Positions 44,113 to 56,514 of a stretch of DNA of 64,000 nucleotides are shown here, one piece after another. Position numbers and translations under genes: made by a program. The stretch spans positions 218,096,208 to 218,160,207 of the forward strand of contig OV884058.1 in the NCBI GenBank assembly GCA_930367215.1, read 5' to 3'. The notes under the pieces are model-generated. The model did not search any database and was not told where the DNA came from. It worked only from the letters and a program-made list of their open reading frames with translations. Positions within the stretch are counted from its first letter, which is position 1. Each line of letters begins with the position of its first letter. Source of the stretch: Pollenia angustigena. Lineage: Eukaryota; Arthropoda; Insecta; Diptera; Polleniidae.

Positions 44113-45004
44113 TTTCTTAATCAACTGTCATCTTTATCATCTCAAATGTAATGTGATTAAAAACCCAAGTGTGGACACGGTTTTAGATCAATATTGTAGA
44201 TATTACATGTTTTAAAAAGTATAAAAACAAAAATGTAAAAAACATAATTTTGCTATGGAAATCCTCATATAAACATTATACTCACCTGCGTGTCAACGCC
44301 CAGTCATGGAAATTTTAACTTGGAGCAGCTTACAATCTAGGTGCCGCATCTCCATTTTAATTTTTATCAATTACAGAAAAATTGTATTTAGTTTAATTTT
44401 ATAAGGTGTTTTAGATTTTTAATTCCTTCTCTTAACGTTCGATGCAATCGTAAATCAAAATTGAAATAACTTTTATTCGTAATTTTCTAGCTGTAGACTC
44501 GCTCGAGGGTTAACAACTTTCAGTTACACACAGAATTTAAATCTCTCTTGTACATTTAATCCTTTTCCTTAAAACTTTACCTTGTTTATATTTACAAACC
44601 CTTTTTAAGACTTTTTGCTTTACAAAACTTTTCAATTGTTTTATACACCAATTATTTAGTTTTATAAGTATGAATATTTATACATAACATATATGGTAAA
44701 TATGCAATATTTTAAGAAATTATAAAAGGATTAAGGACTAAGTACTTATCTTATCCTCAAAAGTAATAATTGTTTTTTGTTAAAATTCATGTACAAATTA
44801 CAAAGTTTTTCTTTACAAACAATTGTTATGAAACAGTTTTGTATATACACCGAAAAAAAACTCATGCCTTGTATTCCAAAGGAAACATGGTGCGAAAACA
44901 AGAAATTTTTTCTATTTAATAGGAATGTGAAATTTTTTTTTTGTAGGATATTTAACCTAATAAATAATCCGCCTTCCCTGAATAACTAAAATTTGTTTGT
45001 TTAA
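44113..45004. other. AT-rich interval, nothing identified
   Basis: TAGATCAATATTGTAGATATTAC near 44186 recalls DINE-like family C. Nothing else was recognised. Confidence 0.4.
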
Positions 45005-45021
45005 CGAAATTATTTCTTAAT

Positions 45022-45425
45022 GTTTTTGATACCCATGTATGACACATAAAAATATTGTTCGACTCAGAATGATTTTTTGAGTCGATCTTTAGATGTCCGT
45101 CCTTCCGGCTCGCTGGCAGGTTGTCTGTCTATGTAAACCTTTGAAGATCGTCTGATGAAATGATATATTTTAATTGTCATGAGGACGAAGCCTATTGCAA
45201 GTTACGAGAATCGCTCCATATTTGTACTTTGCCACCAAACAACATTTAACTATCATATAAAGGTTGTATTAAGATTAAATTTGGTTCAAACATATCATAT
45301 TGTAATTTAATCGTCTTACCAAAATTTTTTTTTTAATCGGTCCATATTTGTGCATAACTCCCAAACAAATAGCACTCCCGAAAATAGATTTAATCGCCAT
45401 AAGTTTCAGATTAATGCTGATATTG
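45022..45425 (+). mobile_element. DINE-like family A fragment
   Basis: GACTCAGAATGATTTTTTGA, GATGTCCGTCCTTCCGGC and GGCTCGCTGGCAGG match the family A 5' region, followed by TAATCGGTCCATATTTGTG and CACTCCCGAAAATAG. The 3' hairpin end is missing, apparently cut by the element at 45432. Confidence 0.68.
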
Positions 45426-45680
45426 ATATAACATATGGGCAAATCCTGCGTGACGAACGCTACATTCGCATGCGTTTCTTGATTGAAATATAAACATTTT
45501 TTGGTCATAGCTTCAACTTATATATAGTATTTAGTGGCATTAATATGTACATACGAATGACCTATATCATAATTTCTTAGGAAGTATTTGTTGCATAATA
45601 ATTGATCACAAAGTTTTGTGACGCACGCTACAAAAAGTGGAAGTAACTTCAAAGGTTGAAGTGCGTTTTCCTAATTTTTA

Positions 45681-46151
45681 AGGTAGAAGTACATACCACG
45701 CGTTAGTGCGCGCGCGCTCTGTCGTCTTCTGTCAAAAAAAAGTTAAACTAGTGTATTTTCATAGAACAGGCTACATGCAAAATATTTAGACGCGTTTGCG
45801 CCAGAAAGTTGGTTAACTTTGAACTTTTTAACGCGTTGTGTATTTTTGACAAGTAATCAGCTGACAATAAAAAGAATAATTTAACATATTTGTGAATCAT
45901 GAAAGAAAAACTTATTGAAGAGCTTAAAAAACATACAATATTTATATGAAAAGAATAAATTCAACAAAATAACAAAATCTTGATATACTTTCGAACCCGT
46001 TTTTAAAGCACAAATAAGTAAACAAATAAAAAACAGCTGACAGGAATGGCTTTTGTAACGCGTGTTGTGTAACTTGCAATTTTTTACGCGCTAAAGTTTT
46101 TAAACGCACGATACTCGTCGACGAACTAACGCGTGTTATGTACTTCTACCT
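45681..46151. mobile_element. MITE with AGGTAGAAGTACATA ends, TTA duplication
   Basis: AGGTAGAAGTACATA is inverted at the right end. TTA flanks both sides (45678-45680, 46152-46154). Copy 1 of the host element has the empty site CCTAATTTTTAGCGAATTTG. Internal ACGCGTTAG/AACGCGTG motifs lie inverted near both ends. Confidence 0.93.
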
Positions 46152-46366
46152 TTAGCGAATTTGGCATGATAAGGTATACAAAATCTAATTCCTAAAAGAA
46201 AGAGGACTATAAGAGAATTCTAAACGCACTTATTCGCAGCCAAAAAATGTTGTGATTTTTTGACAAAAGCCATGCACCCTTTGTGACGCACGCTACATAA
46301 CGCACGCTACAGTTTTTCCTGTAGTATTTTATTATTATATTTTATTTATTTTAACAAAACATATTA

Positions 46367-46872
46367 AGGGTCTTCATGATATTGCTTAAAATTACCATTT
46401 GTGCAAATGGGTAAACTTGCGAGACTCGTTTCATGAAGATCCTTTTTAATTTTTGTGTATTTTTAAACAATTAATGTCATTTCAATCAGAAACGTCAATA
46501 AAAAATATATTAAAAAAAAATAATTAAAAATATAATAAAAAACTTGAAATTTGTAAATTATAAATGAAATTTGTTTTTAAACATGCATAAAGAAAGACAA
46601 AAGACTAATATGCTTATATTATTACAAGAATTTATTGTTTGTGATTTATTTACACTTGAAGTTTTCATTGAAAACGGCGGTAAGCACTAAAAAAATTTGT
46701 CTGTATAAATGCACAATTGAACAGCGCAAGTTTACGAGTCAAAATTGTTGGGCAAATTTAAGCCGTTTGTGTAAATGAATTCTTATACAATTTTTGACAG
46801 TTCATTTACGAGGGTGTAAGAATGCACAGTTTGCACAGTTTACGAGACTTATAAACGATATCATGAGGACCC
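46367..46872. mobile_element. MITE with AGGGTCTTCATGATAT ends
   Basis: AGGGTCTTCATGATAT and inverted GGGTCCTCATGATAT form the ends, flanked by TTA (46364-46366, 46873-46875; a wider TATTA match is also possible). Copy 1 reads straight through (AAGAAATTATATTTTTATG), confirming insertion. Confidence 0.88.
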
Positions 46873-47402
46873 TTATTATATTTTTATGAATTGCATTTCT
46901 TAAACTAATTTCTTAACTAATGAATATCAACTTTTTTTTAACGAAATTTATATTTTGATAAGTCTGCTGTAAGTGCTATTTTAAGCACAAAAATGACCTA
47001 AAATAATGCTTAATTCACGTATAACATTAAGAAATCAGCAGTGTGGTAGGATTTGATAAAAAATTATTGCATTAATGATCATTGAAATACATATTTTTTA
47101 ATATAAAAATGAAATTATACATCTAGTCTTATATTCCATTACAAAAAAATTAATTTGAAAAATTTTTGTTGGGTGGACTGTTTCTGGGATTTGCCCATAT
47201 GGCAACGAAAACTTTTAGCTCCAAAAGCGACTCCTCTCCAAAATTGGTTAAATTCAAAAACATATCTAAGCAAATCCTTATATGAAACCTTAACACATTT
47301 TTTTTGCCGGGTTCACGATTAGCCATGGTTCCGAAATAGTGTACAAGTTAGAAAGTTTGAATTTATTTTCTGTGGTTTAGGGTATCAAATGGTACGGCTG
47401 TT

Positions 47403-47967
47403 TATACCCAAACCACAATAGCGGAGAGGGTATTATGCATTTGTGCTGATGTGTGTAACGCCTTTTAATATTGGTCCTAGACCCACCTTAAAGTATACCG
47501 ATCGACTCAGAATCACTTTCTGAGTCGAACAAACGATGTCCGTCCGGCTGGCTGGCAGGGTGGCTGTCCATGTAACCTTGTGCGGAAAGTACAGGTCGCA
47601 ATTTTGGAGACAATTTTATAAAAATAGGGACAAGGACTAAGCCTATTGAAAATGGGCGAAATCGTAGGACCATGAGGGGAAATTTCTTCCTCTCAGATAC
47701 TATCAAACTGATTTTCATGAAATTTAAAACATAGATAGAACCATATCTTTATGGACACAAAAGGGATGCATTTTTTAAAAAATAGGACCACAAGGGGAGT
47801 TAGGGGGCAATTTCTGCCTCTCACAAACTTTCAAACCGATTTTAATAAAGTTCATAAACGTATATAAATCCATATTTATATGGACATATAAACATGATGT
47901 GTTTTTTAATACTGTGGTGTAGGGTATCATATGGTCGGGCTTGACCGACTATACTTTCTTACTTATT
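47403..47967 (+). mobile_element. DINE-like family A copy 3
   Basis: TATACCCAAACCACAATA head, then the same internal blocks as copy 1, ending GTCGGGCTTGACCGAC and TTTCTTACTTATTT. A detached family A tail piece (CTGTGGTTTAGGGTATC) lies just before it at 47372. Confidence 0.82.
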
Positions 47968-48074
47968 TTATTTTAGTTTAGAATTTAAAATAATATGGGC
48001 ATTTTCATTTTGACGTGTCGTAATATTCGTACCACAAAATATAAAAATTAAATGAAAAAGAAAAATTAAGAATA

Positions 48075-49015
48075 AAACAAGTTAGAGTGCTATATTCGGC
48101 TGTGCCGAATCTTTGATACCCTCCACCGACAGTTCGAATGTTTAAGGAGTAATATTTGTATGATGTTATTATTATCTTAAACTGTGATGATTTGTTATTA
48201 ATTATGGTTTTAGGCGACTAAACTGTTTTCCGGTAGTAGGGTTTATATGGGGCCTAGGGTAAATTATGGACCGATCATCACGAAATTTCACAGCGTCATT
48301 TCTAGTCCTAAAAAACTGTGACGTACCAATTTCTGTTATGATAGCATTACTAATTATGGTTTTAGGTGTACTAAACTGTTTTCCGGTAGAAGGGTTTATA
48401 TGGGGCCTAAGGTAAATTATGGACCGACCGTCACGAAATTTCACAGTGTTATTTCTAGTCCTAAAAAACTGTGACGTACCAAATTTTGTTACGGTAGCGT
48501 CATTTTTTACGGTTTTAGGCGTACTAAACTGTTTTCCGGGAGTAGTGTTTATATGGGGCTTAGGATAAATTATGGACGGATCTTCACCAAATTTAACAGC
48601 GTGATTTCCAGTCAAATAAAACAAATTTTTGCAAAATCTTATCTCATTCCGTGCCTTGTTCCAGCATTTATGTTATGTTTGTAACAAAATTATTAATTTT
48701 TTTAGGTGGTGGTTCCACATTTTGATTCATAGCTCTGGTCCTACTAAACCGATTTTGCTGGATTTCAATCCCAAACTGCTTAGAATAACTACAAGCAATT
48801 TGGCACCAAGTTTGTGCAATTCTTTTGAGTTGATCGAAAGTGAGCGTGGTTTCAACATACGGACAGACAGACGGACATGGCTAAATCGACTTAGAATTAC
48901 TCAAGCACCCAGAATATATATACTTTATGGGGTCTGAGATGAATAATAAAAAAGTTTCACACGGAATGACAAACTTAATATACCCTCTTCACAACTAATT
49001 GTGGTGGTGGGTATA
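48075..49015 (-). mobile_element. DINE-like family B copy 3
   Basis: On the plus strand it starts AAACAAGTTAGAGTGC, has ATTCGGCTGTGCCGAAT and GATACCCTCCACC, and closes with TATACCCTCTTCACAACTAA. It has three 153-bp units (48210-48620) that again give a long, non-genic open frame on the minus strand. Confidence 0.83.
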
Positions 49016-49286
49016 AAAAAGGATTTTTATATATATAAAGTTATGAAGTAGCACTATATTCAGAAAAAGAGTTACAGCAATCGACGGTAAGGATTTGCAG
49101 ATATAAGCAAAAATATGCGCTGGCGGGACGTTAAAAAAACAGAAGGGGATTTTGTCTTGCATTACAAAACTTTATAACACTGCGAACTGAGTAAGACGTT
49201 TTGAATAAAACCTTTTTAGTAAGCTTTGGACTTATATAGATTTATTTTTCAAGCTATTAGAATTAAAAATATTTGCTCGTTTAAAG

Positions 49287-49498
49287 GCATATATGGGTAT
49301 TTTGAGCGAAAAGTCTACTTTTTTAATGTAACGCCAGGATGCAAATAAGGTTGTATTTTAGGACCATGTTGTTCAACCGTTATCCCTTTTGTTACTAAAT
49401 GAAGAGCTACATATACAATTTTTTGAGAAATAATTTAAATTATTTCTGGCGTTACGATACAAAAAGTAGACTTTTCGCTGGAATTGCCCATATATTTG
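49287..49498. mobile_element. Inverted-repeat element, ATATGGGYAWTT ends
   Basis: ATATGGGTATTTTGAGCG and ATATGGGCAATTCCAGCG are inverted, and pairing continues through AAAAGTCTACTTTTT to GTAACGCCAG, about 50 bp in each arm. The right end is close to the terminus of the 18691/45432 elements. TA lies outside both ends. Confidence 0.78.
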
Positions 49499-50380
49499 AA
49501 TTGTGTTAACTTTTATATATTTTCATTATCGTACGGCCCAAGGGTTGCCGGACGGCCTGGAATGGCCTGGATTGTGCAGTTTTTTGGGTGTTGTCCAGGT
49601 TCCATGCAATTTGCCCAGTTAAAAACATTATTGAAATAGGAAAAATTACTTTTTTTATTAATTATATTTTTATTGTATTGTATAAAAAATAACGTAAAAA
49701 ACTTTTATAGATTGATCTCGTTTGTTAGTCATGCCAACTACCAATACTTTTTGTGCAAGGACTTAAGGTATTTCTGATAAACATAACTAACAAGAATACA
49801 TTCATATGACCGAATAAAGGCTACAATTTTAATAAGACTAATGGTGTTTTCTTTTCTAAAAAATGATAATGCATTATAATTGTGTAATATATTTATCAGG
49901 TTACACGCACCCTTACAAAGTGATACATTTTTCTAAACTACAATGGAACAAAATAATAGCTACGTTTTAAGGGCATAATAAACCTCTCAAATTACTTGGC
50001 AAACATGTCAAAATTTTACGTTTGTACAAACATTTTGTGTTGTTAATTGGGGTGTTTGCTGTTTGGACAAACATTTGAAGCAATGTGTGCAGAAAGATTA
50101 AACATTTTTAATATTTGGCAGACATGTTTGATATTTGTCAAACTTTTTGTGGCGTCTAATGCTAAATGTATTCAATTCAATTAATTTTCAATATTAAATT
50201 AATTTTTTTTTGTAGTATTGCTTGCCACAATACAGCTCGTTCTTTTGTTTGTTTTCACGAGAAACAAAAAACATTACAAAATTAGCGATAATAAAGTATT
50301 CTTAGAGTTTTAATATCGCGATTATCGCAGGTAAGTCGATATGTAAGTCTTAGAATGTTGCAATTTTCGGTAAGTAACTG
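49499..50380. other. Interval with nothing firm
   Basis: GGCCTGGAATGGCCTGG (49550) and repeated TTTGTACAAAC/GGCARACATGT words near 50000-50150 were noted, but no element ends. Confidence 0.4.
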
Positions 50381-50383
50381 TTA

Positions 50384-50656
50384 AAGCCATGCCAGGCAAA
50401 GCTTTTGCATCGCTTTGCTTTAGAGATTCGCTTTAAAATACTTTTAACGCAGAGCGAAGCGAAAAGTTAGGCAACTGAGCTGAGCTTTTTGCGTACTTTG
50501 ACAATCTACTAGTATACATTTTTTTGTTTATTTTTTTAACACACAATGCGTGAATGTTGTCAAAGTGTTTATTGTGACATACACCTCTTGCGTTACGCTT
50601 TTCAGTGAAAGTTAGAAACCTTACGAAAAGCGATGAAGTTTAATCTGACATGGCCT
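50384..50656. mobile_element. MITE with ARGCCATGYCAG ends, TTA duplication
   Basis: AAGCCATGCCAG at the left and inverted AGGCCATGTCAG at the right, flanked by TTA (50381-50383, 50657-50659). GCATCGCTTTGC/AAAAGCGATG motifs are inverted inside. Same pattern as the other AGG-ended MITEs. Confidence 0.8.
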
Positions 50657-50659
50657 TTA

Positions 50660-51544
50660 GTGTATTTTAAAAAATGTTCTTCAGTTTTATCTTATTATCT
50701 TGCACAGAAGCAGTTAAAAATTACGGCTAAACGCATACCGATTACGTCAAAGATATTAGTGAATTTACCAAGACGCTCAAAAACAGGATTCACATGAGGA
50801 AATATGACGAGAACAAAAAAAAAGTGAGAAGAAGAGAAAAGCAGAAACTAGTGCTTATTTGTTCGTAAAAATAATTTCAGATCTAGGGCCTTCAGCTCCC
50901 GGTGTATTCCATTTATAAACCTGAATAATATGGCCTTTGGTATTTAAAAAAAGATTATATTTATTTAATAAATATAAATTGATTTTTTTCGAGTTTTTAA
51001 AACAAAAATGTAGCAAAAATCATGTTCAGTGTAGGTTATTTCTTTATGAGAGAATGTAAAGGATTATGAAATTGTAAAAGTAGCAAGTCTTAAGGCGTTT
51101 AGCTACACTTTTGGTAAATGCTTTAATAGGGGCATATGATGAAATTAAAATTAATTATGGTCACATATTCTTCCAGAAATTAAAATTATAATAAGTGTGT
51201 ACTAAATACAATATGTATTATCATATGCGTGTATTACACACTGTGTAACACTGCACTGGGGTGTTTTTAAGTCAGCTTATAATATTTCCGTACTTTTTCA
51301 CAGTGGCTGTTATGTATCTAAGATTGAATTTTTCTCCTTATGGTCTTCTAACCTACTTGATTCCAATTGGTGGCTGTGTTGTGCATTGCATATTAAGCCG
51401 ATTATTTGTGAGGTTCTTGTTAGCTTTAGCGTTAACGCAATTTATTATCAGCAAATAACATGCATATCTGCCGCGAAAAGGTTTTTAACTCACTGTCTTG
51501 TTGCCTCATATCCATTCATTCTTGCCAAATTTGCCCAACTCTTG
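50660..51544. other. Interval with nothing identified
   Basis: Short overlapping open frames at 51261-51592 have no recognisable motif. Confidence 0.35.
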
Positions 51545-51780
51545 GGAGTCAAAAATGTGCTAAATTCCCAAGTCTTACTATTGATAAACTAAATTTTATT
51601 GTGTGTGGGATAAACTATTCCTATGCACATTTCACTGGTTGCTTAGGCCAGATCATCAGAAAACTTCATTTAAAGATTTTAGATAAGCTAAAGATATTAT
51701 TCAAATAAAACTGTTAAGCGAATATGAATTATAATCACCCAAAGGTCTTACCCGTAATAATATCAAAGCTTAAATAAACC
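51545..51780 (-). repeat. Dispersed repeat, partner of 40285-40530
   Basis: GCTTAGGCCAGATCATCAG and TAATAATATCAAAGCTTAAA are the inverted counterparts of the 40.3-kb copy. Confidence 0.8.
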
Positions 51781-51941
51781 AACAAACCACCAACAACAAA
51801 CATGAGTTGATCTTTTCTAACAACCTCGACTACATGTATTTGTATTTCTTTCCGATAATTTCGGTTTTGGCCGTCTAGTTCTGTTTTGCAAACATATCTG
51901 GGTTAAAAAAAACATACTTTTTTGTTCTAATAAGATAATCG

Positions 51942-52174
51942 GGCCTGTTCTGAAAATCACGTGATTTTAAATCACGTGCTTTTGAAATCAGACGTGTGAT
52001 TGTGTGGTGTTATGAAAGTCATCCCGTTGTTGTGTTTCTCGGTGTGCTTTCTGCAATTAAAGTTCATACCAAAACACACAAAAACGGGACGATAAAATAT
52101 CACACGTGTGATTTTAGAAGGCACATGTGATTTGAAATCACGTGATTTGAGTTAAAGTGATTTTCAGAACAGGC
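51942..52174. mobile_element. Inverted-repeat MITE, GGCCTGTTCTGAAAATCA ends
   Basis: GGCCTGTTCTGAAAATCAC is inverted at the right end. Both arms are rich in AAATCACGTGATTT palindromes (CACGTG). No clear target duplication. The GGCCTGTTC start recalls the MITE at 10777. Confidence 0.8.
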
Positions 52175-52299
52175 CTGTATATCACAAATTTGTATGTTTT
52201 TTAAATTGAATGCTATTATTTTTCCTAATCCTTTAAAACTTTAAACTGTTCAAGGAGGCATTTTTTTTTTGGATATAGAAAAACTTTTAGTAAAATTTT

Positions 52300-52710
52300 A
52301 ACGATATAGTTTCGACTACCGATCGCCGCCACGTCAAACAATATGAAAGTTTTCTTGCAGAAAGTCCGTGTTTTTTGAAGAGAGGAAGAGATAAAATGCT
52401 TTTATTTCCTCCCATCTCACCCATTAAGACTTTCTGAATGAAAACTTTAATAGTGTGAACACAGACGTATCAAGTGTTTCTTAAACGATACTTTGTCTCT
52501 TCAAATGAATTATGTCGCGTTGACGACAGGTTTTTTATTTTGTTGTATTTGATATTGAAAACAAAAACAAAATTAAACAACGAATAAGAAAGCAAAACGT
52601 AAAGACAGTACATGCATCTGTGTACCTGTTTATTTTCCCCTTGTCCCTCTCGCCAATAAAGTAGCAATCTTGTCAATAAGACATGAGCCGTATGAACACA
52701 GACTTAGTGG
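52300..52710. mobile_element. GTCTGTGTTCACACTA-type MITE and related end
   Basis: Inverted GTCTGTGTTCACACTA near 52466 pairs back through AAAGTTTTC/GAAAGTC to about 52340. A second end, inverted AGTCTGTGTTCATAC, lies near 52704. These resemble the nested element at 9235-9375. Boundaries are blurred. Confidence 0.55.
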
Positions 52711-52762
52711 GAAATTTGTTGTATTGCTCATAAAAAACAAAAAAAATAATTTGTGTCAATTT

Positions 52763-52860
52763 TATACCATCCATCACTAGTCGTGTGAAACTTTTAGAAT
52801 ATTCATCTGTGATCCCATAAAGATTATATAATTCCTAATCCTTTGAGTAGTTCTAAAGCG
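52763..52860 (+). mobile_element. DINE-like 5' scrap
   Basis: TATACCATCCATCACTAG, GTGAAACTTTTAGAATATTC and GATCCCATAAAG match a worn family B head. Confidence 0.65.
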
Positions 52861-53505
52861 GCCCATACACTTGCAATATTATTGTATGCACACAGAAAAC
52901 AGATTGGTTGGGAAACGGTTGCAGTAAAAAAATATTGATCAAGTAACATGATTTATTATTGCAACTATTAAAAATGTATAGTTCTAACTGATTTTTAATT
53001 CTCTTGATTATAAAAATGATGTTCCAACTGAAATATGATTCCTTCAATTCTTTTATTAGTTATGATAACTAATTTAATTAAGCTCTAAAAATTAGTACAA
53101 ATGGTTAGAATCACAACCGAATTTAATATAGGGCAATACTGAATATTGGTCATTGCAATCAATAATTTGCTTTCGTCAATAAATTTTGTAATATAAATGA
53201 TTATTCATTTATTGCAGCTAATTATTGATTGTTGGAACAGATTCAATTCGAGTACAACAAATGAAAATATAATTATTCAGAATTCACAACCAATAAATAG
53301 TTAAAAGCCCCAATTTCTTACTAAATTTTCTGTCAAAACATTTGATAGATTAAATTAATTTTAAATATTATATTTAAAAAATATATTTGCGGCCAAAAAT
53401 GGAAAATGTGAAAAACTTAATAAATAGGGGTAAGTAATTTACATTTTCTTATTGGTATGAACATATACACGTACATACATATGTATGTATGAATGTATGC
53501 ATTAT
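52861..53505. other. Very AT-rich interval
   Basis: Many AATAAT/ATTGAT words. Ends in an ATGT microsatellite near 53470-53498. Nothing else recognised. Confidence 0.4.
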
Positions 53506-53507
53506 TT

Positions 53508-54175
53508 TTTATACCCTGCAAATTATATTGGACTTCTTGATCCATTTTGATCCTGGACTGGTCCAATGTATTGCAAGTATGAACCATGTCATTATTAAAA
53601 AGAGCTTGCAGTGAAACGACATGTCTTCGTTTTTTAACGACATGTTTTCGTTTTGAAACGATTTCAAAACTAATCCTCTGGAGTATACTATGGAGTAGTT
53701 TTAAGACTTCCCCTTTGTAATGCAAGCTGGGTTATATGGTCCTGCCCTAGGACATCGTACTGTAAAATAACCCATTTTTTCCATTCATTGAGATTACCTT
53801 TGGACAAGTCCTTGCCCCTTATGGGCTACATTTGACCGGTTAAAAAAAATAAATTGATAACGACAATCAAATCTCTTGTTATGAACACCAATTATGTGTT
53901 AATTCAGTTGCACCTATCATTTATTCCTGTCCATCCGTCTGTGGAATATACGCTCATTTTTGAAACCAAAAAAAAAAAAACAAAAAAAAAAAAAATAGAT
54001 TTGGTTGCCAAATGTTTCAATCAGCTTGCGATTGAAATCTAGCACAATCGGTTCAGTAGGAAAAGAGCATTGAAACAGATGTGAAATAGCTAAATAATTA
54101 ATTTTTTTGTTACAAAAATTAACATAAATTGGCGACAAAAAGCACAGATTCTCATTAAATTTTGCACAAATTCGT
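53508..54175 (+). mobile_element. Decayed DINE-like remnants
   Basis: TATACCCTGCAAATTATA starts a possible head. 53930-54175 (TCCATCCGTCTGTGGAATA, ACAATCGGTTCAGTAGGA, AATTTTGCACAAATTCG) is clearly family B. Between them ACGACATGTCTTCGTTTT repeats once about 25 bp apart and is unassigned. Confidence 0.55.
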
Positions 54176-54811
54176 TTTTTATGACTTTAAATAATTCTAA
54201 AAATTTTCGTAACACAACTAGTGGCTTATAAAACATATCTTTTGGCATTGCAATATCAAGTTTTTTTATAGCATCTAAATTTGGCTAATTTAAAAAATGA
54301 ACACCCCAGTCAAAAAATGGCTTAGGGCTGATGTTTACCCTTAATCTAGACTGAAGGTTGACCGGCAGATTAGAGATGTCTTCTAGCTGCACAAAAACCA
54401 GTACCCCAGGTACCTTTAGTGTGCCAGTGTTAGCTGTGGTTTTAACTGAAACCGAGCGGAGGGGGATGTAAAACCTGCTGTTCTTAGACAGTCATGTACT
54501 GAATTTTTAACCTGTGTATTTGGTGTCCACACACGAACGCCTAATTAACTTTGAAAAGAATGTATCACTAATTTAAAATTTAATTAATGCCAGTAATTTT
54601 TTATTGCATTCTTTTCAATTTAATGGATGCTATTTGACACATGTTTATTTTATTTTACTGTGTTATTTTATTGAATTATTTTCCTTTCTTTATTTGTTGC
54701 CTGACTGGAAAACTCAATTTCAAGCAACTAAAAAAAAGTTGGTAAAAAATAAAAACATTATCGTTGGCTTTCGGAAATATGTTGTTTGCGAAGCAGAGGG
54801 AGAGGGTGTAC
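54176..54811. other. Interval with a GC-richer patch
   Basis: 54330-54500 is less AT-rich than its surroundings and has no open frame or recognised motif on either strand. Confidence 0.35.
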
Positions 54812-54982
54812 CCCAACAAACACAAAGTCAAGCCTTTGATATAAAATGACTTTATCATTTGACAACAAACACAATTCTCACACGATTTTCAATTGTTTGA
54901 TTTTAACATTTAAATTCAAATTGATAATGATTTGAAAATAAACATTTGACATTGTAAATTTGATGTCAAATTGGTATCAAAT

Positions 54983-55253
54983 CCCAGTAAAAACTTCGCT
55001 TACTTTTTCAAAATGAATAGCTTCTTTAACTCATTATTTAGTAGCTTTCTTCTATAACTACATCTATAACAACTTCCATAACTACTTTTTTCTGGATGTA
55101 TTTAAGTAAAAAGATAATGACTTACTTTTGAATGCGTTCATTTTGGGAAATTCCTTGTAAAATTCATTGGTTCTTTCAGTAGAATTGTAAGTAGTGCTTT
55201 TATATTTTTCTGATTACTCAACACATTATTCTGTAGGCGAAGTTTTTACTGGG
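54983..55253 (+). mobile_element. CCCAGTAAAAACTTCGC MITE, copy 1
   Basis: CCCAGTAAAAACTTCGC is inverted exactly at the right end. Copies at 62741-62868 (partial) and 62871-63130 share GAATGCGTTCATTTTGGGA and AGTAGAATTGTAAGTAGTGC. Confidence 0.88.
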
Positions 55254-55497
55254 AAGTTAAATTCAAAACTAAACTTGGCAATACTAAAGCTAATTTTTGC
55301 TTCGTTGCTAATTTTTCTTGTGAAAAATAAAAATTATTGGCGAATAATTACAATAATACGGAATAAAACGGGAAAGTGAAGAAACAATAAATTTTCAGTG
55401 TATTTATCAAATATGAAAAACTGGGAATTTAGTATGTCATACGGAAATCGTATTAATGAAGAAATTATAAGTTTGTTGTACGATCGCTGTGCTGCAG

Positions 55498-55766
55498 TAG
55501 TGCTGGGATACTATCGATATTTTCTACTATCGATATTTATCGATAGTTCAGATTTCACTATCGATATATCGATATTACTATCGACTGAATGTTTGTACTT
55601 GTGCAGGAAAACTTTAATTATTTTTTTATAAGGCTACAGTTCGTTGTTTTTATCACTTTATTGAATGTATGAGACGTATGTATATACGCACGTTATTTTA
55701 GATGGCAGTTTTTTAAAAAGTGATTTTTAAGACTATCGATAGTCTATCGATAGTTTCCCAGCACTA
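55498..55766. mobile_element. hAT MITE, TSD TGCTGCAG, full of ATCGATA
   Basis: TGCTGCAG is duplicated exactly (55490-55497, 55767-55774). The ends TAGTGCTGGGATACTATCG and TAGTGCTGGGAAACTATCG are inverted. Both flanks are tandem ACTATCGATA/TATCGATAGT runs. 269 bp, no coding sequence. The hAT call rests on duplication length and end sequence. Confidence 0.92.
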
Positions 55767-56035
55767 TGCTGCAGTCCTCAAAATAAAAGGTAGCCGATTA
55801 TTTCGTCTTTCCAAGAATTTGAGGACGGAATGAACACTATTTCATCTTAACTAAAAAAAATTGTTATTTATGTTGTGAAAGCAAGTTTTTTCAATTTGAA
55901 AACAATTTTCCCTTTTTGTTGAGAATGCTATAATTTTCAAATTATTTTCCAATCATTATCATACGTTTGTCGTTTAAGAAAACGTTTCATTGTAATCAAT
56001 TTTCAATTTAAAATCAAACCTCCGTGTTTGTTGGG

Positions 56036-56514
56036 ACGTAACAAATATTTTTATATTTTATCTGATTTCGCTGTGTCTTTATGAGTGTATGCGGGTTTAA
56101 GTGTGAGTCGATTTCAAGGCCACATGTTGTTTTCATTAAAAACCAACATCAATTTGTTGTTTGAGTTATAAAAACAAATGTTGACATGAGAAAATAAAAT
56201 AGAAAGTCCGTAATTGTTTTAGAACTTTATTTTTTCTTTCTTTGCTTAATTTTTTGTTGTTTAAGTTGTTGTTTTGCTAAAATCAACACAGAAAAGGCAC
56301 CTTTTTTACCTAGAAAAGAAATAAGAAGACATTTTCATTAAAAATATTGCCCAGAGACAGTAGTAGTATCCATGTGCGCCTGAATAGTGATGATCATCCT
56401 CATCATCTGACCAAAATCTTTAATTAAAACTGCTGAATTTTTTTATTTTCTGCAGTTGCTGTTACATATCCCTATTTTTATTTTATGTAGAGGGTGGTTT
56501 CTTTACGCCCGATA
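56036..56514. other. AT-rich interval, nothing identified
   Basis: No recognisable repeat ends or coding sequence. Confidence 0.4.

Larger units (their letters stand above)
45432..47201. mobile_element. CATATGGGCAAATCC element, copy 2
   Basis: Same ends and interior as 18691-20443, but with two different insertions (45681-46151 and 46367-46872) and without the hAT insertion. Removing all insertions leaves about 790 bp in this copy. The shared zones look roughly 90-95% identical by eye. Confidence 0.85.
54812..56035. mobile_element. Element with CCCAACAAACAC ends, two nested MITEs
   Basis: CCCAACAAACAC at 54812 is inverted at 56035, and both are followed by TTTGAT-rich sequence. An identical right-type end is alone at 29932. 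It carries MITEs at 54983 and 55498. No clear flanking duplication, so the boundaries are moderately certain. Confidence 0.6.
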
